Below, piece by piece: positions 63,169 to 64,000 of a stretch of DNA of 64,000 nucleotides. Positions within the stretch are counted from its first letter, which is position 1. Every line of letters begins with the position of its first letter. The DNA is from Pseudomonas cerasi (GTDB taxonomy: Bacteria; Pseudomonadota; Gammaproteobacteria; Pseudomonadales; Pseudomonadaceae): NCBI RefSeq assembly GCF_900074915.1, contig NZ_LT222319.1:2327001-2391000 (forward strand). The letters run 5' to 3'. Under the pieces are notes generated by a model. It was not told the DNA's origin. It made no database searches and saw only the letters and a program-made list of their open reading frames with translations. Position numbers and translations under genes: made by a program.

Positions 63169-64000
63169 ATGGACCTGCGCGATCTCACCTATTTCGAAAC
63201 CATTGCCGAGCTGGGGCATCTCGGACGTGCTGCGGAGAAGCTAAATCGCAGCCAGCCAGCGCTGACCAAGAGCATTCAGCGCCTCGAGGAGTCATTCGGA
63301 ACGCGACTGTTTCAACGTGACGGCCGAAGGATCAAGCTGACGCCCGTGGGCGAGTTGCTGCAGGCACGCGGCAAGGAGTTGCAGCAAAGCATTGCCCAGA
63401 CCCAGCGCGAGGTGCGGGATTTCGCCAGTGGCATGGTGGGCAACATTCGGGTCGGCTGCGCCGCGACGATGGCGGAATATTTGATGCCGAAACTGACGTC
63501 CGCCTTGTTGCAGCGCACCCCGGACGTCACCTTGAAACTGGTGATAGGTCAGGATGACCTGCTGCGCGAATCATTGCGCTCCGGTCAACTGGACATGATC
63601 ATTTGCGCGCTGGCGCCCGACAGTGAAGACGTCACCAGCTTTGCCATACTCAGGGACGAAGCCGTGGTGGTCGCCAGCAAGAATCATCCGATCTTCAAGC
63701 CGTCGTTGAAAATGAGTGACCTGTGCGCGTATCGCTGGGTACTGCCGCCTGTGAGTGTTTCATCGCGCAAATGGCTGGACGCAACCTTCGCTGCTCATGG
63801 CCTGCCGCTGCCGACGGTGCAGATCGAAGCGAACTCGATCTCGCTGTTGCCGGGGCTGATTGCCCGCAGCAACCTGTTGAGCTTCATTGCCCGCGAGTCG
63901 CTGGAGTTCGGCAAGACCATGCAGCACCTGCGTGAAGTGCCGCTGGAGCAAACCACCCTCAAACGCACCATTGGTGTGACGTTGCGCAAGGGCGGTTACC
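63169..64000 (+). CDS. LysR-family transcriptional regulator, 3' end outside window
   Basis: 277 residues are visible from ATG 63169, and the frame is open at the right edge; about 20-30 residues should be missing. The helix-turn-helix (DLTYFETIAELGHLGRAAEK, SQPALTKSIQRLEESFG) is at the N-terminus and the substrate-binding domain starts near 90 (NIRVGCAATMAEYLMPKL). It is divergent from the AbrB-family transporter, the usual arrangement for a LysR regulator and its target. Confidence 0.92.
   Translation, partial: MDLRDLTYFETIAELGHLGRAAEKLNRSQPALTKSIQRLEESFGTRLFQRDGRRIKLTPVGELLQARGKELQQSIAQTQREVRDFASGMVGNIRVGCAATMAEYLMPKLTSALLQRTPDVTLKLVIGQDDLLRESLRSGQLDMIICALAPDSEDVTSFAILRDEAVVVASKNHPIFKPSLKMSDLCAYRWVLPPVSVSSRKWLDATFAAHGLPLPTVQIEANSISLLPGLIARSNLLSFIARESLEFGKTMQHLREVPLEQTTLKRTIGVTLRKGGY

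Noticed and set aside
1..64000. CRISPR array, insertion sequence or phage integrase
   Set aside because: No regularly spaced direct repeats, transposase or integrase frames were recognised on either strand.

Overview
The window reads as chromosomal DNA of a plant-associated fluorescent pseudomonad, most probably of the Pseudomonas syringae group. The grounds are the high GC, the aprA-inh-aprDEF protease locus, the hxc/xcp-like type II secretion operon, an rhlA-type surfactant gene, REP sequences of the GAGCGAAC..GTTCGC type, and a protein that looks like the type III effector HopAH2. The species call is inference from gene content; no database was searched.

Layout. (1) 1-3818, minus: two coupled genes, a BrxD-like P-loop ATPase cut by the left edge and a TerB-N/TerB/TerB-C protein, next to a tRNA-Ser(UGA); this looks like an accessory, possibly anti-phage, module. 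(2) 4134-4805: a YccA/BI-1 membrane protein. (3) 5285-11728: serralysin AprA, its periplasmic inhibitor and the AprDEF type I exporter. (4) 11729-20250: a SolA-type oxidase, a ketoglutarate-semialdehyde dehydrogenase, LysR, GNAT and TetR genes, and a PA14-containing GH3 beta-glucosidase broken by a 2-nt deletion. (5) 20748-31940: a small exported protein, the gspEFGHIJKLM-(C-like)-D operon and an exported esterase. (6) 31987-43657: a membrane protein, an MFS pump, a GntR/MFS/amidohydrolase catabolic unit, an RND pump with two adaptors (TriABC-like), and rhlA. (7) 44156-53733: a two-component pair, an FNT channel, a nicotinamidase-like hydrolase, a TonB siderophore receptor with an in-frame amber codon, a HopAH2-like candidate effector, a D-2-hydroxyacid dehydrogenase and a DUF1345 protein. 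(8) 53885-57802: D-glucarate dehydratase and an MFS transporter divergent from a FadR-type regulator. (9) 57803-64000: a REP cluster, a lipoprotein hydrolase, a soluble chemoreceptor fusing a CdaR sugar-diacid-recognition domain to an MCP signalling domain, an AGE-family epimerase, an AbrB transporter and a LysR gene cut by the right edge.

How it fits together. Much of the window concerns exporting enzymes and surfactant (type I protease, type II machine, RhlA) and using plant-derived carbon: glucarate uptake and dehydration, the downstream semialdehyde dehydrogenase, the GH3 glycosidase and the AGE epimerase. The diacid-recognition/MCP fusion lies two genes from the glucarate cluster and suggests a receptor that ties sugar-diacid sensing to motility. 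Two genes (the GH3 enzyme and the TonB receptor) are broken by single small lesions, so this strain may have recently lost functions. The strongest leads are the Diacid_rec-MCP fusion, the TerB/BrxD-like pair with its N-terminal peptide repeats, the HopAH2-like protein with a glycosidase-like but apparently degenerate active site, and RNA signals over the ribosome binding sites of aprA and gspE.
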